24,280 nucleotides of DNA from Coptodactyla brooksi (lineage: Eukaryota > Arthropoda > Insecta > Coleoptera > Scarabaeidae). How positions within the stretch are numbered: position 1 is the first letter of the stretch; every line of letters starts with the position of its first letter. Location of the stretch: positions 1 to 24,280 of the forward strand of contig JAWQRM010000316.1 of the NCBI GenBank assembly GCA_033557675.1. Reading direction: 5' to 3'. Below the pieces are notes generated by a model that searched no databases, had not been told where the DNA came from, and was given only the letters and a program-made list of their open reading frames with translations. Of the stretch, positions 8,744 to 18,706 are shown one piece after another. The translations under genes and the position numbers were made by a program.

Positions 8744-10140
8744 TTATAAGAAGGTGGGCGGGTTTCTTAAAGTTTGAAAAATTTTAAATTGTGCCAACAG
8801 ACCCATGCGTTTTCTTTTATGACATGAGTTTAAGATATTTATATTTTCAAAATCCATTTTATGTTCAGCAGTTAACTGGTGGTTGTATAAACTAGAGGTA
8901 CCTCTATTTTTATGCTATGCCAATTTTGTTTTCAATTTTCTGCCCGTTATGTCAATGTAAATACTTAGACAGTTAAAGCGTTTAACTGTCGTTTAACTGA
9001 TATAGTTTTATGAGCTGGATTATATTGTAATTCTTCATAATTTTTTAAGCATTAAATTGATGTCGTTATACGGTAAAGATTTATAGGTTAGATTTTTAAA
9101 GTTTAATGGGTATTTTGTATAAAGTGGGTCATACTTAATTTTTGTGTTTTGTTCTAGTTTATTTATATATTTTATTGAAAAGCCAAATTGGTTAGCTAAT
9201 TTATAAATATAGACCAACTCTTTCCTTCTATTTTTATTGTTAACACAGGCTCGTTCAAAGAAAAAACGAAAAGCAGAAAGTTTGTGCTCTAAGGGATGTT
9301 CAGAGTTGTATGGACTAACCATAGGAATAGAAGTGAGTTTACGGTATATGTCAAAATGGAATATGTTTTTAATTTTGCTTAATGTTAAGTCCAATAAGTT
9401 TAGAATATGATTTCTTTCAATTTCTTTTGTAAATTTTAATTTATTATTAATATTATTAATGAAATTATAGAACAGGTCCAATTCTTCTAAGTTTCCTTTC
9501 CAAATACGAAATATGCCGTCCACACACCTTACCCATTTAATTATGTTTTTCAAATGTCGATTGCTATTGTTCACGATAAAAATATTTTCTATATAATTAA
9601 TATAAACATCTGCTAATAAACCGGACAATGGCATCCCCGTAGGTAGTCCATCCTTTCATTGGTAAAATGATCCATTGACGTTACAGTAATTTTTATTTAT
9701 CATACATTTTATAATGTTAAATAATCATGTGGAAGTTTTTTGACATTTAAAGTCATTCTCGAAAATATCTTAGGCCAAAGAAAGGGTTACGTCTATGGAT
9801 ACATCAGTATACAGATTAGTAATGTCAAAGGAAACTAAAATGGTATTGTAGCAGTTAATACCCTTTATATTATCTATAAAGTATTTTGTGTTTGAAACAG
9901 TATATTTGTTAACGTGAATGAAAGTGTCGAAAATATTTAATAACATTTTTACAAGAATGCGTGCAGGGAAATTATAAAACGTAGTAATTGGTCTGATAGA
10001 AATTCCTTTCTTATGTAATTTAAGCAATCCGTACAATTCTGGAATTGCAGGATTCATGGGAATAAAAGAAAAGTTATTTGGGAGTGTACTTTAGTTATAT
10101 AAAAATAACATTGCAGTCTTAAATGAATGGTTATAGAATT
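8744..10140 (-). pseudogene. Penelope-like element, RT plus GIY-YIG relic
   Basis: One minus-strand frame runs the whole length, broken only by stops at 10091, 9770, 9725, 9656, 9035 and 8915 plus a cluster between about 8985 and 9035. The N-terminal part (10060-9770) gives IPELYGLLKLHKKG, RPIT and SFDITNLYTDV, the early RT motifs. TGMPLSGLLADVYINYIEN follows at about 9640-9585. The catalytic YVDD is altered to CVDG (9515-9526). Further motifs are FLDLT-like LLDLTLS and the thumb-region PYNSEHPLEHKL. After a poorly conserved join, 8990-8744 gives IYIDITGRKLKTKL and FENINILNSCHKRKRM, typical of the GIY-YIG nuclease (YIGQTGR in relatives). The Gln-stop-Lys at 9656 sits where relatives have Trp (TGG to TGA). 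The family inserts by target-primed reverse transcription. This copy is dead. Confidence 0.88.
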
Positions 10141-11110
10141 ACTGATTACTCCACAAAAATAGTTCACAAAAATACTACCCCTTTTTTATATACATGAATA
10201 TTACGACAAATACAAAAGTGATAAGATAGGTGATAAGCATTGTAAATGATAGAATTTATCACTTAATTTGTTCATCATCAAGTATATATTATCACATTTT
10301 AATGGAAGAATAAAGAAGTTGCTATCATATGTTGTCATTAGAAAAATATAGCTTACACGCCTTTAAAACTAATAAATAGAAATTGGTAACAGTAGTTTCA
10401 AATTATTGAACACGTTAGCTATAACTAAAATTCTGCGGAAAAGCAACGCCCTATTTATCACGGTATAACTGTATACCATACGTATTATACAGTCAGTATG
10501 TCGTTGTACTGCGTGTATTGTCCACCCAGTTGTGGCTAAAAGCTAATTGTATAACGTTTAAACAACTGTTAATTAAATGTTAAAATAAATTAGTCTTGTT
10601 TAACCGTTATGTAATAAATGAATGGACAGAATACAAGGAACTATTACATTTCCGTATCATTCTCAAAATGTATCAATCTCAAACTATGTACTTCCGTTGT
10701 TATTTTTACAGATATGAGTCTACTATTATTAGCAAACGTGTGTAGATTCAGATGAGTAATTGTTGATTCACGTTATCCCAAAATAAAGTCAGTATTTTGC
10801 AGCACAAAGTGTTTGGTCTGTAAACTCAATTTCTAAATTTTAACGTAGATTTGACGATTTCAAATATTATCCACATTATTCAAGAGTAATATGAGAAATC
10901 AGTATTTAAGAAAAACTTTAATACAAGACTTTCTTCCAAGAGTAAGTGGAAATCCCCAGAATTGTCTTACCTTAATTTTCCCGGAGAAATTACGCACAGT
11001 TAAGCCTTTACAAATAAATTATTTTCTTGTGCACTCATTCATAACTTTTTCCTGCGCTAGTCACACTTAAATTCCTTAGTGAAACTTTTTGAAACCAGTA
11101 TCGCTCTTTT
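10141..11110. other. Unassigned intergenic DNA
   Basis: AT-rich with no long open frame. The 5' part of the Penelope-like element may extend a little above 10140, but the similarity is too weak to draw a boundary. Nothing else was recognised. Confidence 0.5.
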
Positions 11111-11117
11111 CATAATT

Positions 11118-11640
11118 GATTAGCGGTGTTGTAGTTAATTCTTTAGTTAAAAAAGCAGCTGAAGGTTATCGATTGCTGTATGAGGCTTATGGAAACTATG
11201 CTCCATCAATTTCAACTTGTGAGTACTGGTTTGGATGGTTCAAAAGTGGTGGTTTTAATACGGACGATGAGGAACGTGAAGGAAGGTCAGAAGCGCTTGG
11301 AGATGCAGCATTGGAAGAACTATTGGCTAAATACTCGTGTCAAACGTAAGAAAAACTCGTAAAAATATTGGGAGCAATACTTTTGCTCCCATGTTGCTCC
11401 CATGGTCACATGTTGCTACAGTCGTCAAAACTTACTTGAAGACGCTGAAATGGGATGTTGTACCCCATCCGCCGTATTCCCCAGACATTGCTCCTTCCGA
11501 TTAGTACTTGTTTCGATCGATAACTCATGGTCTCGCTGAGAAGTGCTTTCATTCGTATGAGAATAGCAAAAAATGCTTCGATTCGTGAATAGCCTCAAAA
11601 GACAAGTCTTTTTCAACGTGATATTCATATGCTGCCAAGA
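11118..11640 (+). pseudogene. Internally deleted mariner transposase
   Basis: The 5' part (about 11137-11346) translates to KKAAEGYRLLYEAYGNYAPS, then a CEYWFGWFKSG helix and EREGRSEALGDAALEELL ending in SCQT. This matches the N-terminal DNA-binding region of mariner transposases, whose relatives read TTCxDWFxxFKxxDFDxxDxERxGxP...SCQTQ. The 3' part (about 11404-11625) gives HVATVVKTYLKTLKWDVVPH then PPYSPDIAPSD, the segment holding the third catalytic Asp of the D,D34D triad. A stop codon follows at once, then a decayed tail resembling IASKDDQFF. Roughly the middle 200 residues, including the first two catalytic aspartates, are missing. There is no ATG at the head; the frame simply opens there. 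Non-autonomous and non-functional. Confidence 0.88.
11370..11404. repeat. Filler repeats at the mariner deletion junction
   Basis: Between the two mariner parts lies GGGAGCAA-(5 nt)-TTGCTCCC, a hairpin with 8-bp arms at 11370-11390. It is followed by a direct repeat of TTGCTCCCATG (11383-11393 and 11394-11404). Such mixed direct and inverted copies are the usual scar of end-joining repair with templated insertion. Confidence 0.8.
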
Positions 11641-12100
11641 TCTATTAATCTAAATAGATCTATAAAAATCTATAAAGATCTAAATAGATTATAATATATT
11701 AACTTTTATTCCTATAATATTAGTAGCAAATTAATTAATACTCAGTTTATTAATTAATTAGAAGCAAATCTGTAAAAGGAAAACTAAAAATAGGACACTA
11801 ATAACACTACTCAACACTAAAAAAACATCTGACACGGTTCATAGTGTTTCATAATGAGGTTAATTAATAATAAACATCTGTAGGCATTTTATTTTGATAT
11901 CACATCTGGAAGCACAGATATATGACTTTAATTGTTTACGTGCGTTCGATTGTTAAAAAAATGTATAAAAAAATTGTTAAAAAAACACGGGTAATCTGAA
12001 AATATAATTGTACTGCAAACAAAACGTAGCGTATGCTTTAGTTTAATAGGTTATCTTTAAAATATCGCGGGTGTGTGTCTTGATTTATTTTGTTATATTT
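11641..12100. other. AT-rich DNA with short AGATCTA-type repeats
   Basis: Positions 11641-11695 contain several copies of ATCTAAATAGATCTATAAA-like words in tandem. The rest is AT-rich and featureless. Confidence 0.6.
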
Positions 12101-12905
12101 GTGGCGAGTTTACGCCAAAATCGGAAAAAAGCCACTTTTGACTTAAAGGGTGGGTTAGAAAGGGGCTAGTTAGAAAAGTCAAGATAATCAAGAGTGTTTT
12201 TTTTGAAAATTTTGTGTACATTGGACGAAAATTGACAAAGGTATGAGATTGCACAGCCGAAAGCAGCGCGCAGCAGCTACGCGCTTAAAGTCGGCTGTTT
12301 CAATTTTTTTACACGAGAGGACAGAGAGTGTCGTAGACAGGAGAAAATTGATGCTTTGGAGGTGACTTTGACAGCAAAATGCTTACTTTATGGGATTCTG
12401 TGTAAGTTAAAAAAAATAAGTTATACTCTACTGATAACTAGACCGCAAACTTTAAACGCATTTTGCTCGAAATTACATTTTTCGGAAAAATCCCGTACTA
12501 TGGTCACGATATCCCGAGAACCGTTAAAGCAATCGACCTAAAACTTTCTCGTGTTTATTCTGTGTGTCAATGGCTTGTTCGTGAACGAAGGGTTTTTAAT
12601 TTTACTGGAAATTTTTTTTCTATTGAAAAAAATGAAAAAATAAGAGTTCGAATAGTCGGACTTTTCCTTACGACGGGCGCCATTTTGTCAAAAGTTATTT
12701 TTTCAAAATATCCTTCGTTTACGAACAAGACATATTCATATACTAACCGAATCTTTTTCGACTTTGATATCGGATGATTTGGCTTAGAGCTATCGTGGAC
12801 ACCGCACAACACCTCTGAAAAATCAGGTTTCCTTAACCTTCCCAGGCTTTTCTGGTCTTTTGTGAACCAATCCAATAGAAATTTTATTATAAATTCCAAA
12901 ATTGA
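12101..12905. repeat. Unidentified non-coding repeat-like segment
   Basis: This block differs in composition from its flanks and contains a stem-loop at 12253-12298. The outer arms are ACAGCCGA and TCGGCTGT. The inner arms are GC-rich and imperfect (AAGC-AGCGCG against CGCGCTT). Two opposing frames at 12463-12777 and 12567-12899 overlap and share no known motif; they include runs such as FFSIEKN that come from the same A/T-rich bases on both strands, so I do not call them genes. The block reads like the non-coding body of a DNA transposon or a repeated UTR. I cannot assign a family. Confidence 0.35.
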
Positions 12906-13008
12906 AGTAGCACACCCTAAATAATTTATGACTTTGTTTTATTTGTAAATCTGTACATTTCTACGAAATTTCAAATTTTTCCAAGCGTATTATTGCTCAA
13001 TAGAGAAT

Positions 13009-14763
13009 GTAACACTACAGCTGTTCGGGTCGAAAAAGACCCGCCTAAGAATATCATAATAAATGATCGGTTAACATGTTCGAACACGTTTGAACCTGTT
13101 TATTTATCCATAGATCGCGTGAAGACGCTGTGAGTTAGTTTGTAATCGGCCGTCATTGAGTGTGGAGTGTCACAGAATGGAAACAATATACCGATTTCTT
13201 CTCTTTGATAATTATTAGACCATTTTTATTGGATTTATTTTTAGAATTTTCGTGCTTAGTGTAATAAATATTTGTTATTTATTATTTTTCGTTATAAAGT
13301 TATAAATATGAGTGGCCTGACTGATGAGCAACTTGAGGAATGATTATAGTTCCAGTGACGAAGAACCTTCTAAACAAGATGATGACGTTTCTGAAAATGA
13401 ATATTTACTCGTATCTTCAGATGACGAAGATGACGACACTAGTGTCGAGAATATAGGCAATAAGATGTATTCTAAAGGTAGAAAAATTCAATGGAATTCT
13501 GAACCAAATATTCAAAATGTGATAACATTGACTCCATCTTCCTTGAAAGAAATAGTTCTTGAACACACTAATCTTGAAGGACGTCGTGTTTATGCATTTA
13601 TTGGTCTGTTACTGCTCGCTGGGGTTTTCAAATCCCACAATGAATCAACACGAAGTCTATGCACAAAAGGGCAGGAATATATTTCGAGCTGCTATGTCAT
13701 TGGAAAATTTCAAAATGATATCGAGAGTAATTAGATTTGATAATCGTAATACGAGACATGAACGACGGAAACATGATAAATTGGCAGCCATTAGAAACCT
13801 GTGGGACAAATGGGTAGAAATATTACCAAAACTATTCAATCCAGATCAGAACGTAGCTGTTGATGAGCAGCTGGTAGCCTTTAGAGGAAGATGCCCGTTT
13901 CGGCAGTACATGCCGAATAAACCGGCCAAATACGGCATTAAATTTTGAGTTCTGTGTGACAACAAGACAAGTTGCGTGTGGAATATTCAAGTGTACACTG
14001 GAAAATTACCTGGAGCAGCTACTGAAAAAAATCAAGGCTTAAGAGTGGTATTGGATTTATCTTATGGCTTGAAAGGTCATAATATTACCTGTGATAATTT
14101 TTTTACATCCCATGAACATGGACAAATGTTGCTACAGCGAAATTTGATTATGATATGATGGTATATTATGATGGTAAATCGAAAATTTTCTTTTCGACTT
14201 ACCTTTACCTCGGACACAACTCTTGTATCGTACTTGCCCAAATCAAATAAATGTGTCGTACTACAAAGTACTTTGCATTTGAATAAAGAAGTAGGTGGTT
14301 CAAATGAGAAGCCCGCTATTATTACAGACTACAACTCCACAAAAGGTGCAGTTGATACGTTGGATAAATTAGTTGCTTGTTACACCTGCAAAAGGACAAC
14401 AAACAGGTGGCCAATGGTTGTTTTTACAAATATGCTTGATATATCAGCATATAACGCATTTACATTGCTTACATTAGTAAACACAGACTGGAAAAAATCA
14501 TGTCTTCACAAAAGGAGGTTATTCTTGAAAGGACTTGGAGTAGCACTTATCAAGCCGTATATTGCAAGACGATCACATTTACCAAGAATAGAAGCAACAA
14601 GAGAAATCGTAGAAAATATTCAAAATCAACAATCTCAAGCTATTGAGACAATTGAACCACCATGCCCAAAACTCAAAAAAAGAGGTAGATGCCAGTTGTG
14701 TCCAACAACCGATAATAAAAGTTCAATTATCTGCAACAATTGTAAAAACTTTTTTTGCAAGGG
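13009..14763 (+). mobile_element. piggyBac-type transposon, 5' end to Cys-rich domain
   Basis: The left end is proposed near 13009, where ...GTAACACTACAGCTG resembles a mutated TTAA plus CCCTGCTG-like start. The subterminal hairpin CGGGTC-(6 nt)-GACCCG follows at 13026-13043. The spacing and sequence recall the ends of the other piggyBac copies in the window, so a related family is likely. The transposase relic begins 300 bp in. No right terminus was found: the element runs into the tandem repeat starting at 14776. Confidence 0.75.
13308..14763 (+). pseudogene. piggyBac transposase (DDE_Tnp_1_7), frameshifted
   Basis: The natural start is probably ATG at 13308 (MSGLTDEQLEE). A one-base shift near 13340 leads into an acidic N-terminus (NDYSSSDEE, then SSDDEDDDT). 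A second shift near 13650-13670 moves the frame after the GLLLLAGVFKSHN segment. From there one frame runs to the end with stops at 13946 (where relatives have Trp, in KF-stop-VLCD) and 14156. All catalytic residues persist: VDEQ Asp at 13862, CDNFF Asp at 14093, and GAVDTLD Asp at 14354 with the companion Asp at 14363. Some 15-20 residues seem lost near 14156. The C-terminal Cys-rich domain starts RCQLC...CNNCKNFFC but lacks its last metal ligands, because the sequence changes to the tandem repeat. The intact protein would cut and paste DNA at TTAA; this copy cannot. Confidence 0.9.
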
Positions 14764-14775
14764 ACAGATTGCCCC

Positions 14776-15190
14776 GTTGATGACAGTACTCTTGAGAACT
14801 GATCGTGATATTCTCCCAAAAAGTTTGGAAAGAGCTCCCAAAAATTTTGCAAACTTACAAAAAATTTTGCAAACTTACAAAAAATTTTGCAAACTTTTGC
14901 AAACAATTTTGCAAACCAGTTTGCAAAAAATCATGCTATTTATTTGTCAAGTTGATGACAGTGTACTTTAGAATTGATCGTGGTATTCCCCCAGAAATTT
15001 TGAAAGCAGCTCCCAACAATTTTGCAAACTTCCAAAAAATTTTGCAAACTTGCAAAAAAGTTTGCAAACCGGTTTGCAAAAAATCATGCAATTTGTTCAG
15101 TTGATGACAGTACACTTTAGAATTGATCGTGGTAGTCTCCCAAACATTTTGAAAAGAGCTCCCAAAAATTTTGCAAACTTTGATATCACC
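14776..15190. repeat. Three-unit tandem repeat with nested 20-bp subrepeats
   Basis: Units start with GTTGATGACAGT at 14776, 14951 and 15100, so spacings are 175 and 149 bp; the third unit is cut short near 15180. Each contains TGATCGTGGTA-like and AGCTCCCAA words, followed by copies of a roughly 20-bp word, CAAAAAATTTTGCAAACTTA. There are three such copies in unit 1, two in unit 2 and one in unit 3, so subrepeat number explains most of the length difference. Units 1 and 2 end in a palindrome; that of unit 2 is perfect, TTTGCAAACCGGTTTGCAAA at 15061-15080. Open frames across it are by-products of the repeat. Confidence 0.92.
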
Positions 15191-16700
15191 ATACAGAAGG
15201 TGAACCCTTACCTTTTCTTCCACAATTTTTTTTTCTTCAGTATTTCTTAAGGAAAACACTGTAAAATATTTGTGTGGGAAAATTTTCACCTTCCTTAATG
15301 ATCTAGTAATGTTGATGTTGTACAGACTGCATCAAGTGTAATCCGTCTGACAATGTGTATCTTAACAAAAATTGTTTATTCGAAAACTTCAAGTGTAACA
15401 CACATAAGAGTAATAGTTTTCTTGTAATTGATGGTGTTATTGAAAGGATATATAGTGCTGTCAGAGATGGGATTATGAGCTACGCAGACATTTTAAATAT
15501 TGAAAGCTTTTATTCTATTTTAATGTATAAAATTATGTGTTTGAATCTGATTGAATACTCTTTATATCTTAATGGGCTACCACAGACTTCATTTTTATAG
15601 TTCCCCCAACTAAAATAGTGCAGAATTGCTAGAAAAAAAGCTTTAGAAAAAATATTTACCAAATCACGGTTATGTGGAGGTGAATCGTTGTACCGAAAAG
15701 AAATATTGCTGTAGTTGGCAAGAGGTAAATTTACTAAATGTTTGCTTTCCAAGTTCCATACGACTTGAAAGTTCAATATTATTGGAAAAAAATCATTTTA
15801 ATTCACCATTCAAAATTTCTCCATAAAACCGGAATGCCATCAATCTTCTTTTATAGCACAATAGATATTAAGCTGTCATTTCTGTTGATAATTATGCTCT
15901 TGGAATACATGAGGATTGGAGTCACTCCAATACAGCAAACGATGTTGATAAAAAAGTAAGTTTTTTTTTGTCATTTTAGTCCCATATGTACACATAATAT
16001 TATTCGAGGGCGAATGATTACATTAAAATATATTCATAAAACATTCGAACCACATAAAATGAAAATGGGTGTTTAATTTATGTTTTGCTAAAATTCTCTT
16101 AGTTTATCACATTCTCCTTAAATAATAAACAAATTTAAATAGTATATAATTTAACTGTTCTGTCTTTTTTGATGTCTTCAGTTATTTACATTGCTTGTTT
16201 GCAATTTAAATTTTCAATTTACTTTTAAATGTGTGGTTCCCAATAAGTTGTTTGGGTTTGTAAGTGCCTTAATTATAATTTATACCGTCACCCACATAAA
16301 CAGTTTCGCAGAGATGTATAGAGTTAAGTTTTTCTATTAATCTCAACTTTAGAATTAAGTTTTGTTTTTATTAATAGGGTTTATAGTGGTTTTAGAGTTG
16401 CTTTTAATTCATGACCTCGCCTTTATGCAAGAAATTTACACGCTTCCTTCTTGCCTGTGTTTAAAGTTACTTGTTACCTGTGGGAAATTACTTGTTAATT
16501 AATTCTCGGTAGTCTGCTACCAAGAGTATAACAGCTTTTTATTATTTTGTCTGCAATTCGTTAATCTCTGCAAATCGTTAAAACCTAGCAGACGTAACAA
16601 TTCATTCCAGCACTGCTCGAATGGTACTCCCTTTAAGTAATCTCTTTTTTTACGTCAGTGACTATTTTTTTCTAAAATAAAGCCTCATATGAATCATTAT
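15191..16700. other. Unassigned AT-rich DNA
   Basis: Several short frames lie here (15355-15600 on plus, 15510-15776 on minus, 15738-15959 on plus). None has a domain I recognise. The missing 3' end of the piggyBac at 13009 might be here, but I found no CCC...TTAA terminus or GGGTCA palindrome. Confidence 0.45.
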
Positions 16701-17226
16701 AGGGAGCTTTTAGAAGTAACAAAAGAAGTGTCAGGTACTGTTTATTTACACTTTATCGTTTATGCCTTTTGTTATTTTGTAAATTTTCGTTAATGTAAAA
16801 TTTGTATGGATATAACAGAGCACAATTAATCAGAAAGAATAGTGCTTTTTTATATCACTTTAAACTTTTTCGTAAGAGTCTGCAATTAGTGAAATACTGA
16901 TCTTCTTGATCTCTTTCTTTCCTCATGTACTTATTGAAGTCTAATATGCACCCAGGCATAACTTTGTCATCCATATAATTTGTCTTTCACTTTCCAGTGG
17001 ATGCAATAGAGGCATCATGAATAATTGATATCATATGTACTAGTCTTTTGCCTTTCCATGTGATAAGAACAATCAATCCTTTTTTTTTGAAAAAATACCA
17101 CACTTTGCCATAAAGAATATTTTCATTAGTGTTAAAAGACATATTTAAAAATATAAATTGATGTGACAATGATTCGGAAATGTTAATTTCTGAAAGAGGA
17201 AATAGTATTTCTTCTATTTTCTTCAA
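16700..17226 (-). pseudogene. piggyBac-type transposase C-terminal fragment
   Basis: The minus strand first gives WYFFKKKGLIVLITWKGKR and HMISIIHDASIASTGK (17226-16990), matching the piggyBac block that reads like WKDKRDVxxxSTIHDAS in relatives. After a frameshift near 16985 it continues in another frame. There DFNKYMRKERDQEDQYF stands for the usual YNKxMxGVDRxDQxLxYY, so the catalytic VDR aspartate is lost or altered. Then come LLRKSLK, a stop where Trp is expected, and YKKALFFLINCALLYPY (about 16800-16870). Order and spacing agree with the family. It belongs to a different piggyBac subfamily from the copy at 13009, whose equivalent reads YNSTKGAVDTLD. The fragment stops abruptly at about 17226, where LINE-like sequence begins on the other strand. 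Confidence 0.8.
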
Positions 17227-17890
17227 AGAGGAAATAGGAGAGATGCCATAGGAACTGGAAGAAATGTCAAAAGAATGGGGTTAAAAATGGAATCTTGGAA
17301 AAACTAAAAGGTTCAAGCAGTTTAAGCTAAAAAATCTACAAAAAGAAGCAAAAAATGGAAAATTCTAAATTTGGAATATAAAATACAAGCTGACAGAGGA
17401 AATTAAGTTGACAAAAGAGCTAGAAGAAGAAGAAGAAAGCTTGCATGGACAGCTTTTGGAATACTGGTAAAAATCCTTAAATATCGAAACCAGATTGTTT
17501 TATCAATGAATTCTGCCACTTGGACGCTTATCAAACCAGCTTATTCAATCAATGAATAAGATTAAAATAGCACAAAGAGCTATGGAGTGACTAATCTTAG
17601 GAATAAGTCTAGGAGAAATAAAAAAGAACATCTGGGTAAGAGACAAGACAGGATTAAATGATGTTGGAGTGGCTAAACTGAAATGGGTCTTTCCTGGTCA
17701 TGAGGTTGGATATAATGACAAGATATATTCTAATATACAGCTCCAATGAAGACCTGACCAGGGCAAAAGATCAAGAGGCAGAGCACCTATGCGTTAGATT
17801 GATAACCTTAAACGTTTAAAAGACTTGGCAAGTGATAGCTTAAGACAGGGACAGGTACAGTTTGAAGATATTTTTGAAAAATCTCTCCAA
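17227..17890 (+). pseudogene. RTE-like LINE, 3' end of the reverse transcriptase ORF
   Basis: In one or two plus-strand frames this reads IKIAQRAME, a stop, LILGISLGEIKK, then TGLNDVGVAKLKWVFPGHEV, RPDQGKRSRGRAPMR, a stop (TGG to TAG), and IDNLKRL. This is the well-known tail of insect endonuclease-reverse transcriptases of the RTE type: QRAMER-LGVSLRD, AKLKWxWAGH, RPRTGKRSxGRPxTRWxDDL. Further upstream, SLHGQLLEYW and LSNQLIQSMNK fit weakly and with a deletion. The copy is truncated at its 5' side, as LINE insertions usually are, and carries several stops. Dead. Confidence 0.8.
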
Positions 17891-18218
17891 TTAGATTCAT
17901 TCATTAAGCTCCAAAAAGGTTCAGTTTAATATGTGTTTAAAAATGGTGTTCTAGATCTGAAAGAATTCGTATTTCAGGTAGGCAAAGTGTTATTACTGCA
18001 TTTTACAGTAAAATGCGGAATTTCCTTCTGTGATTTTTGAAATGAAGGTCTTCTCGAGATACACTTACCTGTAAAATATTTTGTTTGGTGACAGTTTTAA
18101 TAGTCATGGTATTTTGAAACGAAACTACCCATGATAATGAATGTGTGCAGGTAATCCCCGCATAACGCAGCATTTCCACAACCCTACAACAATTCTTAAG
18201 AAACAGTGTTCCTATTTT

Positions 18219-18240
18219 TACTTTCTCTTAAGAGAAAGTA
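18219..18240. repeat. Perfect 22-nt palindrome
   Basis: TACTTTCTCTT is followed directly by its exact reverse complement AAGAGAAAGTA. A related, less symmetrical string, TACTTTCTCTTACCGGTA then GGTATAAAGTATTGC, is at 19100-19132. The pair may mark a dispersed repeat or its ends. Confidence 0.9.
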
Positions 18241-18340
18241 TTGCTATAAGTATACGTTAAAAGGTATAAGTATTAATTATGGTTTTGTAGATCAAGACCA
18301 TATGATAATTTGAAATTTTGTGCTGATGTGACAAAAAAAT

Positions 18341-18706
18341 TTGCTTCTGCCTGTCAATCTGACAGCTGTGGATATGTTAGCTAAGTTTTCTCCATTTTCT
18401 TCGTTCAAATCACTCTCTGGGCGAGAGTACTACAAAAAGTACAATTGGGAACCAACTAGTATTACATCTGAAAACATATACAATGTTCTTGCCACATCTG
18501 ATGATATTGATATCAATACTGAATCTTCGTTTAGCCAAGCCGATAATAGTAATGCAACACCAACAAAGAAACTCAAAATTCCTCCAATTTTCTTACATAA
18601 CGCACCAAATCATCAAAAAGTAATTGCCGATCTTAAAGCCAATACTAACTCTGAGTTTATAACTACCTACAAAGATGAGGACCTTAAAATTAATCTAAAA
18701 TCTTGA
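18341..18706 (+). pseudogene. LINE ORF1 (gag-like) fragment
   Basis: This 121-residue frame has no good start (it opens at TTG; the first ATG is at residue 12). A Ser/Thr/Asn-rich stretch is followed by KKLKIPPIFLHNAPNHQKVI and FITTYKDEDLKINLKS. The pattern of a Lys-rich run, then PPIFL/PPIYL, then a short helix and T.YKG.. is typical of the region before the zinc knuckles in ORF1 of Jockey/I-group LINEs (PRE_C2HC-associated). It stops at 18704-18706. No zinc knuckles (CCHC) follow, so only a fragment remains. An unrelated host protein is possible but less likely. Confidence 0.55.

Noticed and set aside
12463..12899. Overlapping plus (104 aa) and minus (110 aa) frames
   Set aside because: They overlap on opposite strands in a repeat-like block, show no motif, and share composition-driven runs.
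14805..15289. Frames of 66-117 residues rich in KNFANFCK/LQTGLQ-type runs on both strands
   Set aside because: They are translations of the tandem repeat, not genes.
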